From Xylaria sp. FL1777 (Eukaryota; Ascomycota; Sordariomycetes; Xylariales; Xylariaceae), in contig MU400564.1 of NCBI GenBank assembly GCA_022578965.1, positions 62,001 through 126,000 of the forward strand: a DNA stretch of 64,000 bases, written 5' to 3'. Below, piece by piece: positions 60,101 through 64,000 of this stretch. Numbering within the stretch: the first letter of the stretch is position 1; each line of letters opens with the position of its first letter. The notes below the pieces were generated by a model that worked only from the letters and a program-made list of their open reading frames with translations, ran no database searches and was not told the origin of the DNA. The position numbers and the translations under genes are program-made.

Positions 60101-61356
60101 GACCTATGATACATACTATCGACGACATCAGGGGTGCAGTGTCGGCGAGGCGATGGGTGTTCGCATTATCTTTCCTCTGTAATATGTATCCAAGGGTAGT
60201 ACGAGTACTGCAGGCGAGAATTCTCTCGTAATCAGTTTTCTGCCCGAGATGACTGTCCATATATCTGCAACGACCACGTAGCTATGAGTCAATGGTTTAG
60301 CAGTCTAGATACTTGGGTAGTGGACGGTGTGACAACTTCCCGTAGTCACGATATACGTCAGGGCCCTTGTATAGAGCATTGTTGGTATCAAAAAGCGTAT
60401 ACTTGTTCATCTAGTCCATTGCTCTAGTATAATCATAATCATATTCATACTGATCGCAGACGGCTGAATTCTACTGAGCAGCGACCTTCGGAAGCTACAC
60501 TCAAGGCTTGGAGCAGGAGTCAGGGCACGTCAACATCTTATAGGTTCAGGGGCTGCCTCTAGTCTAACGCAGTTGACGCCTAAAATGGGTCACATTATTA
60601 TGTTGTGTTGCTAAGCACTAAGACAATGCCTTCCCTCTATTAATTTGAGCTATTCTCGAACACTTTGGTGCCCTTATTCAAATATCTAACTAACTCGTTG
60701 TGGAGAGGAGCTGTTCGTTGAGATCGAATTATCATGGCTAAGTTAGAAGATGCTTGAGTCAAGGGGGTAGTGCCTCGACTATTATATCACGTATCCCAAG
60801 GAGTCCGATATGAAATAGCTAATAATATACAACAGGGACGCAACGTGGAGGTATTCTGATATTCACCACTGGCAATAACACCACGTTTAGGGGGGAAGTA
60901 GCACATGCTATTACTTGGGAGAAGCAGAGTCGCTCTTTGTCTCGCCCATTTTCGGGTTTGAACACGATAGTGACAGAGCGGTTATATAAGAAAGAGAAAC
61001 TTGCTTATAACACATTTGCCTCCTTCGTGATTAACCATATAACGATCAATCAGCCCTTCTAAGCATTAAGATAATAGTGTCGTTTCCTATCCGTTTAGGA
61101 CATGGAATAAACAGGCATTCTAGAGTTCAAATTGTGCTAAGACCGTGACGCAGGTTGAACGTAGCATAATCAATATCATATGCATAAACTCGTGAATCAT
61201 ACAAGCCATACTGTACCTTAGCAATACCTCAGCACTACTCCCCATCCCATAAGATGTAATTCCGAGGCCTGATTGGCGGGCGACCCAGGGGACCCGACAT
61301 TGAATAAACCGCCAAAGAATCTCTATCCCACCACAGTTCTACGTATTTCGTTTCAT

Positions 61357-62986
61357 CTAAGCTAACGCACCCATAGGGTCCCAAAGCGGGAGAACGATGG
61401 GCTCTTTTTTGAGGACGTCCCTCACCTCCGTGCTAACGAAACGTGGATCGACGACAGCCTGGTACACGAACTGGTCCATCCAATCATCACTCATGACGAA
61501 CCACCCCTTATCACCAGACTCAGTACCCCAAGAGTTCTGTACGCGCCAGCGTACAGGAGCCCCAGTCTTATCATCGATATGAACAGCTGTGAGCACCATT
61601 GCATGTGTCATGGCTGATTCACCCACCCTGAGTCTGCCCGCCTTATCCATGGCGTTGGCAGCATACATATCGACATTAAAGCCAAGGCCATAGTCGATCA
61701 GTCCTAGGTCCATGACGCCAGCAAGCCGGTCGCTAAACTTGCCAACGTCAGATCCGAAAAACACGGGAACACCGGCTTTCAAGGTGCGAACGCAGGCTTC
61801 CTTGAGAATGTTCATTTCGACGTTGATGTATGTGATGCCACGCCCTCCAACAATATTACCAAGCCTGTCGACCGTCATCAGCGACAGAGGCTCGTGTCGT
61901 GGATCATGCACTAGCGACACCATGGCTTTAATAGCATCGTTTGAGATACGAAAGCCACTGCCTGGCACCACAGCGGCGATGTCCCGCGCAAATTCGAGCG
62001 GCGTCTTTCGCACCGTGTGCGCCTTACCAGCCTTATCGAGGAAGTCCCACTCGAAGACCTGGTCATTTGCAGGCGGCGGGCCTAGCGTAAGCGTGAGAAT
62101 AGCGTGAATCTCACGCATCATTCTTTCTTTCGTTGCTCTCAGAATCTCGACCATTCTCACGGATGTGGACTTTTTAAGTATGATATTCCGCAAGACAAGC
62201 GCGTACTCACGCAGTTTGCCTACGATGACGTAGTTGATCGTGCTGCTCGACATCGCATTCCAACTATCCGGATATAGAACTTGTGGAACAAGGCCATACT
62301 TCTCAACGAGGTTATAAACCATGTCCCATTGACCACCATCACTGACGGGATCAGCAAGAAGACGCTGCACGAGGCGGCTGTCAAGGTCCTCGCCCGCCGT
62401 GTCAATTATATTCTCAAGGAAGTAGTTTGCCTTCTCCAGCTTGTCCCAGAAGAACAGGTATGCCTGCGAGAGCTCAAAGGAGTCAAGGCCATACTTTTGC
62501 ATTAGCGCGACACGGAAAACATTGGTACTTGCGAAGAGCCAGCAGCGTCCGGAGGACCTCTGGTTGGTAATCGGCGCGCCTTCGAAGGGGATGCGGACGT
62601 TGAATACTTGTTGGTCTACAATCTTAGCCGATCGAGACATCAAGACTTCCTTGGGATTGGCAGTGCTGAGGGCCGAGAGGGCCAGTCTGTATGCAGACAC
62701 ACCATGAGTCACGAGTACTAATACAGAGAGACATTACATCGAAGAGGCTGTATCATGCGGCACACCTGTTTTTGGGGTCCTCGAGCAGCTTTGTTTGCCA
62801 ATCGTACGTCAGCTGTACAGCCAACCCCTCTGGACTTCGGTAAAGCTTGTCGTCCAAGACAGCTTTCTCGCCGTCGACGTAGACGAAATCATCGCCGGCG
62901 TCACTTGGTTCAAACTGGAGTGAGCGGAAGCGGTGGAGGACAGCCATCTCGTTCTCACGCGACGTCTTCGACGGCTGTGCACCCAT
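61357..62986 (-). CDS. BLH1: Bleomycin hydrolase (papain-like cysteine peptidase, C1B)
   Basis: Cytosolic cysteine aminopeptidase of the C1B family (yeast Lap3/Blh1), which in characterised members forms a hexameric barrel and deamidates bleomycin and hydrolyses homocysteine thiolactone. Two exons, 62986-62766 and 62686-61357, with a 79-nt intron; 1551 nt, 516 aa, somewhat longer than the roughly 450-480 aa usual for the family because of an N-terminal extension. The catalytic set is complete: oxyanion Gln116 (TNQ), nucleophile Cys122 (SSGRCW), His435 (AMTHAM) and Asn458 (RVQNSWG). The C-terminus LPLWDPMGALA ends in the family's characteristic Ala/Leu tail, which in yeast reaches into the active site. 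The start is the ATG giving MGAQPSK; a longer in-frame option at 63025 reads through the CT-rich leader. The MGxxxS N-terminus fits an N-myristoylation signal. Confidence 0.95.
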
Positions 62987-63026
62987 GATGAAGGATGGAG
63001 GAGGGAGGAGGAAGGAGGGAGACAAA
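62987..63026 (-). promoter_or_regulatory. CT-rich leader directly upstream of bleomycin hydrolase ATG
   Basis: Read on the minus strand, the 40 nt before the ATG at 62986 are almost pure pyrimidine (CTCCCTCCTTCCTCCTCC and onward). Such CT-rich tracts just upstream of start codons are common in strongly expressed fungal genes and supports choosing the MGAQPSK start rather than the in-frame ATG at 63025. Confidence 0.45.
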
Positions 63027-63479
63027 TGTTTAACTAAGCAATCAGTCGGTCGACCACCTAACGCTTGGATACCTTTCGAAAGCGAGGTTTGTCACGATGG
63101 CGAGGAAGGGAGATTGAGGGGGGTTCGAAGGGGGGCTGAAGACGGTATACAACTCAGGACCTGGCGTTCTAAGTTACCGGAGCTGGAGAAACAGCCAACT
63201 AGCCACAAGCAAGAAACAGAGCGAGCAATACAAAGCTGCGAATGTCCAGGTTTAAGAAGGGCGTCCGTGTCCCCATGACCGGAAACCTACAGTCAAGTAC
63301 TCAGGTACCCAGGTACTGATAACAGCAGCAAACGAGGGGCTGCGGGTGATGATTGGTGCACGCTAGGGGAGGGCTACCCCGTCCGGAGTGCACCTGGAAT
63401 CGTTGATTGGACGGAGCACCTGAGTAAGGAAGTACCTTGGTGGTCAAACTAACTACCTAGGTACATACCTACCTATGCA

Positions 63480-63500
63480 GGTAGGTAGGTAGGTAGGTAG
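63480..63500. repeat. GGTA tetranucleotide repeat
   Basis: Five consecutive GGTA units, next to CTACCTAGGTACATACCTACCT words that are partly their inverse, so the block 63453-63500 can fold into an imperfect hairpin. Confidence 0.9.
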
Positions 63501-63917
63501 AGAGCGAACGCTTATAGGTACTACCTAGTATTCGCAGAGATAGATCTACCGGTACATACGGTATCATCACATGCGCAATTATACTAAACCGGAAGTCAAA
63601 CATTCATGTAGCTTTCCCAAAGTCATGGTTAACGGGGTTCATAATGCCGTTAGACTACTAACAAACAAACTTAACCAAAGCTGCAGGGCCAAGTTGACTT
63701 CCACTAGAGCAAAGGGGTTACCGCACGAAGACGTCCATGATACCAACATTGTATTACCAACGATATACAGAGCTATCTACTTGATATGCTGCCATGAGAC
63801 CGTCCCCCTTTACAAGTCTTCCCTTATTTAAGAAATGTCCGTCGCGCATTGTCCAAGTTCAAATGAGTTTTATGGAGTCCATACATGATCAAAGGCGACA
63901 AGAGAAAATCAGTACAT

Positions 63918-64000
63918 TTACAAGCGAGAGCCGTGGACAACCTTGACATCAACCACAAGCTCGTTACCATTGTCATTGAGGACAAGAACACGGACGCTGC
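63918..64000 (-). CDS. Possible C-terminal end of a gene running off the right edge
   Basis: On the minus strand the last bases of the window read in one frame as VRVLVLNDNGNELVVDVKVV then HGSRL and a TAA at 63920-63918. The alternating hydrophobic/charged pattern looks like a real beta-rich C-terminus, and it is the only one of the three minus-strand frames that looks protein-like. Only 26 codons are visible, so neither the family nor even the reality of the gene can be settled. Confidence 0.4.
   Translation of the reverse strand, partial: SVRVLVLNDNGNELVVDVKVVHGSRL

Larger units (their letters stand above)
54439..61356. other. Long non-coding region upstream of the DUF8035-like gene
   Basis: About 6.9 kb. 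The part next to the gene (54439-58600) is rich in microsatellites and purine runs, as expected of a long 5' leader/promoter. At 59309-60070 several frames on both strands stay open at once (155 codons on the minus strand, 90 and 101 on the plus strand), but none has a recognised motif. The rest, 60260-61356, is AT-rich with few frames and holds the 3' flank of the bleomycin hydrolase gene. Confidence 0.45.
62987..63917. other. Promoter region of bleomycin hydrolase and right flank
   Basis: About 930 bp. The first 300 bp are purine-rich. Next comes a short-repeat patch with CAGGTACCCAGGTAC (63303) and the ACCTAGGT palindrome at 63455-63462, followed by the GGTA repeat. The 86-codon plus-strand frame at 63571-63831 lacks any family signal. 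Confidence 0.45.

Overview
The window looks like nuclear DNA of a filamentous ascomycete (Pezizomycotina, probably Sordariomycetes). The genes are interrupted by short GT-AG introns, mostly 45-80 nt with CTGAC/CTAAC-type branch sequences. The recognisable products are fungal families: Clr5-domain protein, DUF8032-like and DUF8035-like proteins, a SLIP-GC-like GTPase and bleomycin hydrolase. Intergenic DNA is full of ACCTAGGT/GGTA words. No rRNA, convincing tRNA, CRISPR or intact transposon was seen.

Layout. 3.4-7.2 kb (+): a 16-exon dynamin-superfamily GTPase of about 1000 aa. 8.7-10.1 kb (+): a single-exon 475 aa protein with a methyltransferase-like glycine motif. 10.4-13.2 kb (-): a three-exon protein of about 890 aa that I do not recognise, convergent with the previous gene. 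16.5-17.0 kb (+) and 17.5-18.2 kb (+): a small membrane protein and a small secreted protein. 20.2-20.7 kb (-): a weak candidate gene or relic. 23.6-26.4 kb (-): a four-exon Gln/His-rich protein of about 743 aa with two related DUF8032-like domains. 26.4-47.2 kb: about 20.7 kb without a supportable gene. 47.2-49.0 kb (+): a Clr5-domain protein with a 10-nt exon. 51.6-54.4 kb (-): a 915 aa charged, disordered DUF8035-like protein. 61.4-63.0 kb (-): bleomycin hydrolase, catalytically intact. The right edge cuts what may be the last codons of a minus-strand gene.

The genes do not form an obvious pathway or biosynthetic cluster. They read as housekeeping or regulatory genes (bleomycin hydrolase, DUF8032, DUF8035) mixed with lineage-variable ones (GTPase, Clr5, secreted and membrane proteins, the unknown 890 aa protein). 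The most unusual non-genic signal is a dispersed 9-mer, TACTGCGTA, and its reverse complement. I found at least 18 exact copies, 15 of them between 33.4 and 46.5 kb, including one perfect hairpin pair. All exon structures were built by eye from reading-frame continuity and splice signals and were not checked against RNA or databases.
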